In this document: positions 17,789 through 26,079 of the stretch, piece after piece
Numbering within the stretch: the first letter of the stretch is position 1
Layout: each line of letters begins with the position of its first letter
Assembly (NCBI GenBank): GCA_040255585.1
Contig: JBDZVI010000003.1
Location: 1 to 64,000 of the forward strand
DNA from: JAAYYF01 sp040255585
GTDB lineage: Bacteria; Deinococcota; Deinococci; Deinococcales; Trueperaceae
Length of the DNA stretch: 64,000 nucleotides
Reading direction: 5' to 3'
Notes under the pieces: model-generated
Database searches by the model: none
Told to the model about the DNA's origin: nothing
The model's input: the letters and a program-made list of their open reading frames with translations, nothing else
Program-made: the position numbers and the translations under genes

Positions 17789-19335
17789 GCCGCCGCGCTC
17801 CCGCCCATGAGGAGCCCGAGGCGCTCCCAGCCGGCCTCGGTGATGGCCTCGCTGATAGGCAGCGTGCCCACGACGCGCCCGCCGAAGAGGACCGCGATGT
17901 TGTCGGAGAGCGTGCGAAGTTCGTCGAGGTCCTCGCTTATCAGGACGACGGCCGCGCCCCGCTCGCGCTGCGCGAGGAGGCGGTCGTGGGTGAGGGCCGC
18001 GCTGCCGACGTCGAGCCCGTACGTTGGGTGAGAGGCGACCACCAGGCGCGGTTCCCCCGCCAGCTCGCGCGCCAGCACGATCTTCTGCACGTTGCCGCCC
18101 GAGAGGGTCCGCGCGGCCGTGCCGAGCGACGGCGTGCGGATGTCAAAGCGCTCCACCGCCCCTTCGGCGAACGCCTGCGCCTTGCGCCAGTCGATGAGGG
18201 GGCCCCTGGCGAACTCCTTGTCGCGCACCTGCCTCAGCACGAGGTTCTCGGTGACGCTCATAGTGCCGGCCACCCCCTCCGCGCGCCGGTCCTCTGGGAT
18301 GTACGCCACGCCGAGCTTGCGTACTTCCCGCGGCGAGAGGCGGCCGACGTCGATGCCGGCCAGCGTGACCGTGCCCCGCTCGGGCCGCGCCAGGCCCGTG
18401 AGGACCTGGGCGAGCTCGCTCTGACCGTTGCCGGCTACGCCGGCCACTCCGAGGATCTCGCCCGGGCGGACGGCCAAGTCGAGGCCGCGCAGCGCGGGTC
18501 CGCGCCGGCCGCGTACCCACACGCCCGCGACGTGGAGGACGGGCTCGCCCTCGGGAGGGATGCCGAGCCGCTGCGGGGTGGCGGTCGGCGCGCCGACCAT
18601 GAGGCGCGCCAGCTCGCTCGCGTCGGCCGCGCCGCGCGCGCGGCGCCCGACGACCTTGCCGCCCCTAAGGACCGTGATGCGATCGGCGACGCTGAGCACC
18701 TCGCCGAGCTTGTGGCTGATGAAAAGGATGCCCCGGCCGTCCCTGCGCATGTCCGAGACGACCTTCAGGAGCGCGTCGGCCTCCTGGGGCGTCAGCACGC
18801 TCGTCGGCTCGTCGAGGATGAGGAGGCGCGCGCCCTGCATGACGGCCTTGAGGATCTCGACCCGCTGGCGCTCCCCGGGGGAGAGGCTCGCGACCTGGGC
18901 GCTCATGCGGACCGCGAGACCGTAACGTTCAGTGAGCTCGGCCGCGCGCTTGTTCAGCGCCCGGGTCGGGCGCCAGAAGGGCGTGCCGCGCAGGCCCACG
19001 GCGAGGTTCTCCGCGACCGTGTGCCGCCTGGCGAGGTTGAAATGCTGGGCCACGAGGCCTATGCCGAGGTCCATGGCGTGCCTCGGGTTCTTGATGGCGA
19101 CGCGCCGGCCATCCATGGCGATGCTGCCGCCGTCGGGCTGGAGTAGCCCGTAGAGCATGCTGATCAGCGTGGTCTTGCCGGCGCCGTTCTCGCCCAACAG
19201 GGCGTGCACCTCACCTGGAAGCAGGTCGAGGCTCACGGAATCGTTCGCTACCACTCCTGGGAAGCGCTTGGTGAGGTCGCGAACGCTGATCAGCGGGACG
19301 GAACGAATACCCGGCAGGTCGTCGGGCGGTCGCAC
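17785..19335 (-). CDS. BMP-type ABC importer ATPase with two nucleotide-binding domains (YufO/NupO-like)
   Basis: 516 aa. The first domain has Walker A GENGAGKTTL, signature LSPGERQRVEI and Walker B LLILDEPT. The second has a degenerate Walker A region (GVAGNGQSELAQV) and signature LSGGNVQKIVLAREL, as usual for the RbsA/YufO class. It powers the two permeases downstream. The start is GTG at 19335; the upstream sequence has no clear Shine-Dalgarno, so leaderless translation is possible. The substrate is probably nucleosides, inferred from the BMP partner. Confidence 0.92.
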   Translation of the reverse strand: MRPPDDLPGIRSVPLISVRDLTKRFPGVVANDSVSLDLLPGEVHALLGENGAGKTTLISMLYGLLQPDGGSIAMDGRRVAIKNPRHAMDLGIGLVAQHFNLARRHTVAENLAVGLRGTPFWRPTRALNKRAAELTERYGLAVRMSAQVASLSPGERQRVEILKAVMQGARLLILDEPTSVLTPQEADALLKVVSDMRRDGRGILFISHKLGEVLSVADRITVLRGGKVVGRRARGAADASELARLMVGAPTATPQRLGIPPEGEPVLHVAGVWVRGRRGPALRGLDLAVRPGEILGVAGVAGNGQSELAQVLTGLARPERGTVTLAGIDVGRLSPREVRKLGVAYIPEDRRAEGVAGTMSVTENLVLRQVRDKEFARGPLIDWRKAQAFAEGAVERFDIRTPSLGTAARTLSGGNVQKIVLARELAGEPRLVVASHPTYGLDVGSAALTHDRLLAQRERGAAVVLISEDLDELRTLSDNIAVLFGGRVVGTLPISEAITEAGWERLGLLMGGSAAA

Positions 19336-19471
19336 CTAGGTAAGGTAACACAAGGGGCGCTAGGCCTGGTGCGGGCACCCGCGGGGCGCGACCCAAGCCC
19401 AGCCGGACGGAACCTGCCCCTCGACCCGCCTACCGGCCGGCGGTCCGACTAACCTCCAGCGGCGCTACCCT

Positions 19472-19485
19472 CTAGGGGCCCCTAG
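19472..19485. terminator. Perfect 14-bp palindrome 3' of the NfuA-like gene
   Basis: CTAGGGGCCCCTAG is self-complementary and sits 24 bases after the NfuA-like stop (minus strand). Flanking GCGC elements on both sides could extend the structure. Terminator function is inferred from position. Confidence 0.3.
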
Positions 19486-19508
19486 GGGCGCTCGCTTCCC
19501 GGGCCGGC

Positions 19509-20093
19509 TCAGGTAAGGGGGGACTCCGCCCGGCGCGTGTCGCGCTCGTAGTACGGGTTCTCGCCCGTCGCGTGGTCCGTGGCATCCATGACCCCGCGGA
19601 TCTCGGGCACCTGCTCCTTGAGGATCCGGTCGATGCCCTGCTTGAGCGTGAGGTCGGCGGCGCCGCAGCCGTGGCAGCCACCCCCGAAGCGGATGATGGC
19701 CATGCCGTCCTCGACGCCCTCGAGCGTGACGGTGCCACCGTGGCCCGCCACGCCGGGGTTGATGTGCTTGTCGATGACGTCCTGCACGCGCTGCGCGAGC
19801 GGGTCGTCCCAGCTCGGGCTCGGGTGGTAGATGCGGAAGCCCGACTGCATGACGCCTTCCACGAAATCGACGACGGCGCCATCCAACTGGGCGGCGGTGA
19901 GCGGGTCGAGGAACACCTCGAAGCCGGCTTCCGCCTGGACCCGGTCGTCTGGTCGTCCGTCTTCCGCCTTGACGAGCCAGAGGCGCTGCTCGGCGCGGTT
20001 ACCGGCTATGCGCAGAGCGCGCATGCCTTGGCTGCTCTGGGCGTCCAAGAAGCGGAGGACGCGTTCCTTGGCTATATCGGTGAACTTCAGCAT
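19509..20093 (-). CDS. NfuA-like iron-sulfur carrier protein
   Basis: 194 aa. An N-terminal degenerate A-type domain (about residues 1-95) has lost the A-type cysteines. A NifU C-terminal domain follows, with HINPGVAGHGGTVTLEGVEDG and FGGGCHGCGAADLTLKQGI, where the CxxC binds a [4Fe-4S] cluster between two protomers. It is expected to deliver clusters to apoproteins. It lies 21 bases downstream of the Crp-type regulator gene on the same strand and is probably co-transcribed with it. Confidence 0.9.
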   Translation of the reverse strand: MLKFTDIAKERVLRFLDAQSSQGMRALRIAGNRAEQRLWLVKAEDGRPDDRVQAEAGFEVFLDPLTAAQLDGAVVDFVEGVMQSGFRIYHPSPSWDDPLAQRVQDVIDKHINPGVAGHGGTVTLEGVEDGMAIIRFGGGCHGCGAADLTLKQGIDRILKEQVPEIRGVMDATDHATGENPYYERDTRRAESPLT

Positions 20094-20114
20094 GACCGAA
20101 GCGTACTCCGTTCG

Positions 20115-20798
20115 CTACAGAACCTGCATCACGTAGTGGTCGGTGGCGCGCTCGAGACCGGGCACGTCGGCGACGTACACACCCCGGGTACCGGACAGAG
20201 CGCCCTCGCTGCGCAGCTCCCCGAGGATGCGCGTGATGGTCACGCGGCTGGAGCCCGTCAAGTCGGCGAGGTCCTCGTGCGTTAGCGCGAGGGGGAGCTT
20301 GATGCCGCCCTGCTGGTCGTCGGCCGGCAGACCGAACTGCTTGGCGAGGCGCAGGAGCGCGCGCGTGACGCGGGCGCCAACGGGCATCTCGGCCTCGTCG
20401 AGCATCTCGCGGCTGCGGCGCAGTTGGCGCGCGAGGCTGCGCAGCACGTAGTCGCGGAGGCCGCGGTCGTTCATCGCCTGCTGCGGGTCGATGGGCGTGA
20501 GGCAGGCGTCGTGAACGGCCACGACGGTCTCGGCGTGGTTGCCGCCGTCGAGCGACGACAGGCCCAGCACGTCTCCCGGGCCGTAGAGGTCGGCGATGCG
20601 GTCGCGGCCGAGGCTGGTGGGGACGACCGCCTTGAGGACGCCCTGGTTGACGATGTAGAGGCTGCTGGCCTCGCGGTCGGCTTCGTAGAGCACCTGACCG
20701 GGCTCGAGCGTGCGCGTCGGCAACGCCAGACCGGTGGGCACGATGCTTGCTACCTGACAGGTGCTCGTCGTATCGAGTCGTTCGAACGTGTCGAGCAT
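20115..20798 (-). CDS. Crp/Fnr-family transcription regulator
   Basis: 227 aa. The N-terminal cyclic-nucleotide-binding-like beta roll covers about residues 25-125 (EPGQVLYEADREASSLYIVNQG, LYGPGDVLGL). The C-terminal winged helix carries a recognition helix in LTGSSRVTITRILGELRSEG. No Fnr-type cysteine cluster is present near the N-terminus. It is divergent from lexA and shares a 215-base control region with it. A near-consensus promoter lies about 75 bases upstream, and a 7-bp GC inverted repeat (20829-20847) is in its leader. Confidence 0.88.
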   Translation of the reverse strand: MLDTFERLDTTSTCQVASIVPTGLALPTRTLEPGQVLYEADREASSLYIVNQGVLKAVVPTSLGRDRIADLYGPGDVLGLSSLDGGNHAETVVAVHDACLTPIDPQQAMNDRGLRDYVLRSLARQLRRSREMLDEAEMPVGARVTRALLRLAKQFGLPADDQQGGIKLPLALTHEDLADLTGSSRVTITRILGELRSEGALSGTRGVYVADVPGLERATDHYVMQVL

Positions 20799-20873
20799 TA
20801 TTCGTGGTTCCTTTCGAGTCGGCGCGGTCCCGGGCGGCCCGCCCGGGTGAGGTGGGTGCGCTCAACTACAGAA

Positions 20874-20902
20874 ACTATAGCAGGGCGCCCCGGCTTTGTC
20901 CA
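20874..20902 (-). promoter_or_regulatory. Sigma-70-type promoter of the Crp-family gene
   Basis: On the minus strand TGGACA (20902-20897), exactly 17 bases, then TATAGT (20879-20874). Five of six positions match in each box. Confidence 0.75.
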
Positions 20903-20925
20903 CAGGCCGCCTCTGGGGTGAGAAA

Positions 20926-20958
20926 CGCATTAGAACCGTTCTGGACGGGCTTAATGCG
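20926..20958. promoter_or_regulatory. Nested palindromes between the Crp-family and lexA promoters
   Basis: CGCATTA (20926-20932) pairs with TAATGCG (20952-20958). Inside it, AGAACCGTTCT (20932-20942) is a perfect odd palindrome. The element lies between the two divergent promoters, 16 bases upstream of the lexA -35 box. It is a plausible regulator site for either gene. Confidence 0.45.
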
Positions 20959-20973
20959 CGGCCTCGCGGCCGG

Positions 20974-21012
20974 TTGACAAGCCGCGGTCACTACCTTAGC
21001 ATTTTAGGTAGT
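20974..21012 (+). promoter_or_regulatory. lexA promoter with an inverted repeat centred on the -10 box
   Basis: TTGACA (20974-20979), exactly 17 bases, TAGCAT (20997-21002). ACTACCT (20990-20996) and AGGTAGT (21006-21012) are exact complements flanking the -10 box, and the repeat ends one base before the ATG at 21014. A protein bound here would block transcription, as expected for an autoregulated repressor. The leader would be only a few bases long. Confidence 0.7.
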
Positions 21013-21013
21013 C

Positions 21014-21658
21014 ATGGACCATTCATCAGACACCCGCCCATTGCCGCCGGCCCAGGCACGGGTGTACCAACGCCTCCTCGAGCACGTACGCCGCACGGGC
21101 TCCCCACCCGATCTGGCGGAGTTCGCGCGGGAGCTCGGCGTTCACTACGTCTCGTTGCGCCAGCACCTGGAGGCTCTGAACACGAAGGGTTACCTGCGCT
21201 TCGAGAGCCGCGGGCGTGGGCGCTCCCCGTCGCTCGAGCTTCCTGCCCTGGCCACCGGCATCCCGCTGCTCGGCGAGATCCCGGCCGGACCCCTCGCCAT
21301 CGCCACCGCCCACGCGGAGGCGTACCTTCCCGCTGCGGCCGGCGGCGGCCGCGCCGAGTCGCTCTTCGCCCTGCGAGTCCACGGCAACTCCATGGCCGAC
21401 CTGCTACAGAACGACGACGTCGTGCTCCTCGCCCAACGGCAGCCGCAGCGCGGCGGCGAGATCTGCGCCGTGCGGGTCGGCGAGGAGGAAGTGACCTTGA
21501 AGTACCTCGACAGGCTGGGCGGCGGTCGCTTCGCGCTACGGCCGCATAACCCCGACTATCCGACGGTCGAGGTGGCCGGCGAGCAACTGGCTGTCGACGG
21601 CGTCTACCGCGGCCTCCTCAGGGGCACGGTGGCGGAGGCGTTGCTGCTCAGGGAGTGA
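21014..21658 (+). CDS. lexA: LexA-family repressor with self-cleaving protease domain
   Basis: 214 aa. An N-terminal winged helix (about residues 10-70, ELGVHYVSLRQHLEALNTKGYL) binds DNA. The S24 domain has a cleavable Ala-Gly bond at A91-G92 (EIPAGPL), the nucleophile S126 in RVHGNSMADLL and the general base K163 in EVTLKYL. All three autocleavage elements are thus present. It should control DNA damage genes, although in Deinococcus LexA is not the main damage regulator (family knowledge). The ATG lies about 11 bases after the -10 box. Confidence 0.85.
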   Translation: MDHSSDTRPLPPAQARVYQRLLEHVRRTGSPPDLAEFARELGVHYVSLRQHLEALNTKGYLRFESRGRGRSPSLELPALATGIPLLGEIPAGPLAIATAHAEAYLPAAAGGGRAESLFALRVHGNSMADLLQNDDVVLLAQRQPQRGGEICAVRVGEEEVTLKYLDRLGGGRFALRPHNPDYPTVEVAGEQLAVDGVYRGLLRGTVAEALLLRE

Positions 21659-21737
21659 GCCCATGCCAGCGCCGCGTACGCGGCGCGCCGCAGCGACCAC
21701 CGTCCGGTGGCCACCGCATGCCGTGTCGCACCGCGCC

Positions 21738-22952
21738 TCAGCCCTTCACGACCCCCGCGGCCGCCAGCGCGTCGATCTCGGCGGCCCGCAGACCGAGTTC
21801 GCGCTCCAACACGAGCCGCGTGTGTTGGCCCAGGAGCGGCGGGACGGGCGCCTCGCCCGGCGTTGGCGCCAGTCCGAGCGGCCCGCCGTCGGGGCCAAGC
21901 GCGTGCCACAGCGGGCTCGCTACCATCGGCAACTCTCCGATGGTCGGATGCGCCCCTTGGACGACCATGCCACGCGCCACGGCCTGCTCGTCCGCCAGCG
22001 CATCGGGCAGCGTCGCGATGGGCGTGGCCGGCACGCCGGCCGCCCGACAGGCGGCCAGGAACTCCTCGCGCTGGCGCTCGCCGATAGCGCGCGCCAGCAG
22101 CGGAACGATGACGGAACGGTTCGCTACGCGCCCGTCGTTCGTCGCGAAGCGCGGGTCATGAGCCAGCGCCTCGGTGCCTAGGACCACGCAGAGGCGCGCG
22201 AACTGCGCGTCGTTCCCGACCGCTACCACCACTCCGCCGTCCGCCGCATCGAACGACTGGTACGGCACGATCGTCGGGTGGGCGCTGCCGAGGCGCGGCG
22301 GCGCCTCCCCTGTCAGCAACGCGTTCTGGGCCTGGTTGACCAGGCTCGCCAGCGCCACATCGAAGAGCGACACGTCGAGCCGCGCGCCCTCGCCCGTCCG
22401 CTCGCGCCGGTGGAGCGCGGCCAGCGCGCCGGTGGCGGCGTGCAGGCCGGTCAACACGTCGATCCAGGCCACGCCGAGCTTGATGGGCGGCCCGCCCGGC
22501 TCGCCCGTCATGGCGAGGAGCCCGGACTGCGCCTGCATGGCGGCGTCGTAGCCCGGCTCCGTCGCCCTCGGGCCGTCCTGGCCGAAGCCCGTGATGGACA
22601 CGTAGACGACGCGTGGGTTGGCGGCGGCCACGCTCGCGTAATCGAGCCCGTAACGCTCCAGGTCGCCGACCTTGAAGTTCTCGACGATCACGTCGGCCTT
22701 GCGCGCCAGCTCGCGGACCATGGCGGCCCCACGCTCGTGCTTGAGGTCGACGACGACGCTCTCCTTGCCCCGGTTGACCGAGAGGTAGTACCCGCTCTCG
22801 CCGCCGGGGTAGGGCGGCCCCCACCGCCGCGTGTCGTCGCCCGCCGGCGCCTCGACCTTGATAACGCGCGCGCCGAGGTCGGCCAGCAGCAGGGTGCAGT
22901 AAGGACCGGCCAGGACCCGCGTGAGGTCGAGGACGAGGAGGTCTTTCAGCAC
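21738..22952 (-). CDS. CaiB/BaiF-family (class III) CoA transferase
   Basis: 404 aa. Class III CoA-transferase features are LLVLDLTRVLAGPYCTLLLADLGA at the start, IKVEAPAGDDTR, and the catalytic Asp region GYDAAMQAQSGLLAMTG near residue 150. It moves CoA between carboxylic acids; the acids are unknown. The GTG start at 22952 is placed at the conserved N-terminus, with only a weak ribosome site. The downstream gene (lexA) converges on it. The phosphodiesterase gene upstream is on the same strand. Confidence 0.9.
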   Translation of the reverse strand: MLKDLLVLDLTRVLAGPYCTLLLADLGARVIKVEAPAGDDTRRWGPPYPGGESGYYLSVNRGKESVVVDLKHERGAAMVRELARKADVIVENFKVGDLERYGLDYASVAAANPRVVYVSITGFGQDGPRATEPGYDAAMQAQSGLLAMTGEPGGPPIKLGVAWIDVLTGLHAATGALAALHRRERTGEGARLDVSLFDVALASLVNQAQNALLTGEAPPRLGSAHPTIVPYQSFDAADGGVVVAVGNDAQFARLCVVLGTEALAHDPRFATNDGRVANRSVIVPLLARAIGERQREEFLAACRAAGVPATPIATLPDALADEQAVARGMVVQGAHPTIGELPMVASPLWHALGPDGGPLGLAPTPGEAPVPPLLGQHTRLVLERELGLRAAEIDALAAAGVVKG

Positions 22953-23024
22953 GCCCGGCCCACCGCAAGGCTGGCGGAGTTCAGGACGCGCGGTCCGTTC
23001 AGCACGGCGCACCAGCGAGAACGG

Positions 23025-23963
23025 TCATGGCAGTACGAAGTCCGGGACTATCCCGGCGTCGAACTGCCGCCCGAGCACCGCCATGGCCCGATCCGGCCGG
23101 TCGGTGATGAGACCGTCGACGCCCATGTCGAGCAGGCGGCGCATCTCGGCCGACTCGTTGACGGTCCACACCTCGACCTTCACCCCGCGCGCGTGCGCCG
23201 CCTGGATGAAGTGCGGGGTCACGACCGTGAGGCTCCCCTGCTGCACGGGCACCTGGACGGCGACGAACGGCGGCGTGTAGACGGCACTGAGGCGAGCCCG
23301 CGCCAGCACGTAGAAGAGCGTCACTTCCGAGCGCGTGGCGGAGGTGGCGACCTCCGGACAAGCCTGCCTGAAGGCCTTCATCGGGGCGCTGTTGAACGAG
23401 GCCACGAGGACGCGGCCTGTGCTGCCGGTGCGGTGGAGCAGCTCGCAGAGGGCCGTGCCTGCCTCGGAGACTTCCTCCTTGATCTCGATGTTGACGGCCG
23501 AGTCGGGGAAGCCCGCGAGCACCTCGGCGAGGGTCGGGATGGCGACCCCCTGCCCGCGGTACGGGAAGTCGCCGTCCTGACCGGACGGGCGGTTGCCGGA
23601 GATGGTCCAGCGGTAGCCGTCGTCGAGGGCCTCGACCTGGGCAGCGCGCAGGGCGGAGACGAGCCCAGTGCCGTCCGTCGTGCGGTCGACGGTGGCGTCG
23701 TGGATCACCCTGAAAGCGCCGTCGCCGTCGCGTTGGACGTCGAGCTCGAGCACGTCTGCCCCAAGCGCGGCGGAACCCGTGAAGGCGCGCATGGTGTTGT
23801 CCGGCCACAGGCCCTGACCGCCGCCGTGCGCGAGCACGAGCGGACCCGCTCCGAGGCGCGAGTAGTAAGGATGCGGCCCGCGCGGGCCGTTGACTAGGGC
23901 CAGGACGCCGTAGGCGGCCGCGAGGACGATAGCGATGATCAGGAGGGCCTTTAGGAAGCGCAT
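23025..23963 (-). CDS. Membrane-anchored glycerophosphodiester phosphodiesterase
   Basis: 312 aa. An N-terminal helix (LKALLIIAIVLAAAYGVLALV) anchors or exports it. The GDPD core follows: LAHGGGQGLWPDNTMRAF, DVLELDVQRDGDG with the metal ligands, and VIHDATVDRTTDGTG with the catalytic His. The C-terminal part has VEVWTVNESAEMRRLLDMGVDGLITDRPD, a hallmark motif. The usual HRG is HGG here. It would cleave glycerophosphodiesters outside the membrane. The ATG at 23963 is preferred to a GTG two codons earlier because AGGA is better spaced. Confidence 0.9.
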   Translation of the reverse strand: MRFLKALLIIAIVLAAAYGVLALVNGPRGPHPYYSRLGAGPLVLAHGGGQGLWPDNTMRAFTGSAALGADVLELDVQRDGDGAFRVIHDATVDRTTDGTGLVSALRAAQVEALDDGYRWTISGNRPSGQDGDFPYRGQGVAIPTLAEVLAGFPDSAVNIEIKEEVSEAGTALCELLHRTGSTGRVLVASFNSAPMKAFRQACPEVATSATRSEVTLFYVLARARLSAVYTPPFVAVQVPVQQGSLTVVTPHFIQAAHARGVKVEVWTVNESAEMRRLLDMGVDGLITDRPDRAMAVLGRQFDAGIVPDFVLP

Positions 23964-24288
23964 TGTCACCGGTCCTATCCGGAGTGAGGGGCTGGGGGCT
24001 TGGTTGGCGTACCTCTAGCTAGAGAGTAATCGTAGCGAGCCTATGCGCGAAGGCGCTAGACGTCACAGTCACGACGGCCGCGCTGCGCCCCGTTCCAACG
24101 TCCTGATCGCTACAGAGGCCGTTCTTCCCACCCTTCCGTGCTCAGCGAAGCGCCTGCCGCAGCGGGGACGGCGGTATCATTGGCGCCTGTCACGCGCCCG
24201 CCGACCGCGGTGGCCCATAGCGGAACGCTCCTCGTTACGCTCCCTGGTCGACCACGGGTTCGAAGGTGCGGGAAGGAGTGAAGGACAG
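23964..24288. other. Divergent intergenic region (325 bases)
   Basis: No gene or known riboswitch is seen (no TPP-box-like sequence despite the importer downstream). A perfect 12-bp palindrome CTCTAGCTAGAG occupies 24013-24024. Around it TTGGCG, 17 bases and TAATCG form only a poor promoter match. Confidence 0.35.
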
Positions 24289-25284
24289 GTGCCTGGACAT
24301 CGTCTCGTACTACTCGCGATCCTCACCGTCGGTCTCTCGTTCGCCAGCGCCCAGGGGGGTACGTCTTCTCCACCGGTGGTTAACGCGGCCATGGAGGCGA
24401 CAGGGACGTTCTCCTGGGTCCTCCACGGCATGGAGCACTTCGGAACGGCCGAGGCCAACGGTATCCGCGTCGTTGCCACGCCTTACGCCTCGAAGCAGGC
24501 GACCGAGATAGCCCTGCGCTCGGGGGAGGCTGACGTCAAGGTGGACGACTTCCTCGGGCCGGTACTACTGCGCGACGCGGGCATCATGGCCAGCGGCATC
24601 TACCCGTACGCGACCTCAGTAGGGGGGCTCGTGGTGCCGGCCGGTTCCGAGATAACGAGCATCGCCGACCTCGCGGGCAAGACGATCGCCGCCGGCAGTC
24701 TGCGCGACAAGAGCTTGCTCATCCTGAGGGCGCTGGCCGTGTCTCAGTACGGTTTCGACCCGCAAGTCGACGCGGAGGTCGTGGCGGCCGCGCCACCGCT
24801 CATGGCGGAGCTGACCGCGAGGGGCGAGGTGGACGCCGCGCTGCCGCTATGGCATTGGGTACCAAGGATGGAGGCGACGGGCGCACGTGAGGTCATGAGC
24901 ATCGCCGACATGTTGGGTGGCCTCGGGCTACCGACGGATCTCCCCAACCTGGTGGTCGTGGCGCGCGACGACATGCCCGCCGAGCTCAAGACCGCCTTCC
25001 TCGCGACCCTGCGCGACACCTTCGACATCATGTTGGCGACGCCCTCCGACGACCCCTTCTGGCAAGAGATCCTAGACCTGGAACTCTACTCGCTGCCCGA
25101 TCGGAGTCAGTTCCCGAGCGTGGTGGAGCGTTGGAAGATGGGTACAACGACCACGTGGACGCAAGAGTCGATCGACGGTCTGACGGCCATGGTCGAGCGC
25201 CTAGTCGAACTCGCCGGTCCTGAGGTAGTGGGCGTGGACGGGGTCGATCCTGCCGCTTATACCCTCGAGTTCCTGCCGGACTGA
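24289..25284 (+). CDS. NitT/TauT-type ABC importer substrate-binding protein
   Basis: 331 aa. A signal peptide follows the GTG at 24289 (PGHRLVLLAILTVGLSFASAQ); GGAAGGAG and AAGGA are upstream. The mature part has the SsuA/TauA-type pattern: ANGIRVVATPYASKQATEIALRSGEADV, ITSIADLAGKTIAAGSLRDKS and DAALPLWHWVPRM. The ligand is not predictable (sulfonates, nitrate, pyrimidines and others are known). First gene of a three-gene operon with permease and ATPase. Confidence 0.85.
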   Translation: MPGHRLVLLAILTVGLSFASAQGGTSSPPVVNAAMEATGTFSWVLHGMEHFGTAEANGIRVVATPYASKQATEIALRSGEADVKVDDFLGPVLLRDAGIMASGIYPYATSVGGLVVPAGSEITSIADLAGKTIAAGSLRDKSLLILRALAVSQYGFDPQVDAEVVAAAPPLMAELTARGEVDAALPLWHWVPRMEATGAREVMSIADMLGGLGLPTDLPNLVVVARDDMPAELKTAFLATLRDTFDIMLATPSDDPFWQEILDLELYSLPDRSQFPSVVERWKMGTTTTWTQESIDGLTAMVERLVELAGPEVVGVDGVDPAAYTLEFLPD

Positions 25285-25296
25285 GTCGGACTAGCG

Positions 25297-26079
25297 GTGC
25301 GTTCGCCTACCCGGGGCGCGCGGACCGCCCTCCGCCTCGTCTCGTACGCCTCCATCCTCGCCTTGTGGATCGTCGGCGCACGGCTCCTCGGGTCGAACGT
25401 CCTGCCCGGCCCCGGCGAGACCTTCGCCTTCATCCTGCGCGAGGCGGACAGGGGCGTGCTGCTCCCCCACCTCTGGATCACGGCCCAGCGGGTACTCGCG
25501 GCGTTCGTCGTAGGCATGCTCCTCGGCACGGTGCTCGGTGCCGCCATGGGCCTGTCGCGCCGGGCCGACGACCTGTTGCAGGGCTGGCTCGTCGTCACCC
25601 TCACAGTCCCGCGCATCGTCCTGTTCGTCGTGGCCTACTTGAGCATCGGCCTGTCCGACCGCGCGCTGATCCTAGCCCTCGTCATCACGATCATTCCGAC
25701 CATCGTCGCGTCAGTGCGCGAGGGCGCACGCGCGCTGGACGGCGGCCTCATCGAGATGGCGGTGGCCTTCCGCCGCTCCCGCTCTAGCATCTGGCGCCGG
25801 ATCGTCTTCCCGCAACTGACGCCTTACCTGGTGGGCACGGCGCGTGGCGCGCTGGCGCTCACGTGGAAGATGGTCGTCCTCGGCGAGCTGCTCGGACGCA
25901 CGTCGGGGGTCGGCTACCAGATCTCGTTCTACTTCCAGTTCTTCAACATGACCGGTGTCCTCGCCTACGGCGTGACGATGATGCTCCTGCTCGCCGTCAT
26001 CGACCTTGGCCTGATGGGGGCCGTCCAACATTTCGCCTTCCGTTGGCGTGCGCCAGTCAAGGTCGGCGCGGTCGGCTGA
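25297..26079 (+). CDS. NitT/TauT-type ABC importer permease
   Basis: 260 aa with six hydrophobic segments. SsuC/TauC-type features include LPGPGETFAFIL, GTVLGAAMGLSRRADDLLQGWL and the coupling loop EMAVAFRRSRSSIWRRIVFPQLTPYL followed by ALALTWKMVVLGELLG. The start is GTG at 25297, 12 bases after the binding-protein stop. The stop overlaps the ATPase start. Confidence 0.88.
   Translation: MRSPTRGARTALRLVSYASILALWIVGARLLGSNVLPGPGETFAFILREADRGVLLPHLWITAQRVLAAFVVGMLLGTVLGAAMGLSRRADDLLQGWLVVTLTVPRIVLFVVAYLSIGLSDRALILALVITIIPTIVASVREGARALDGGLIEMAVAFRRSRSSIWRRIVFPQLTPYLVGTARGALALTWKMVVLGELLGRTSGVGYQISFYFQFFNMTGVLAYGVTMMLLLAVIDLGLMGAVQHFAFRWRAPVKVGAVG

Noticed and set aside
24000..24288. TPP or other known riboswitch before the NitT/TauT importer
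   Set aside because: The conserved core bases of the TPP element are absent, and no other known class was recognised.
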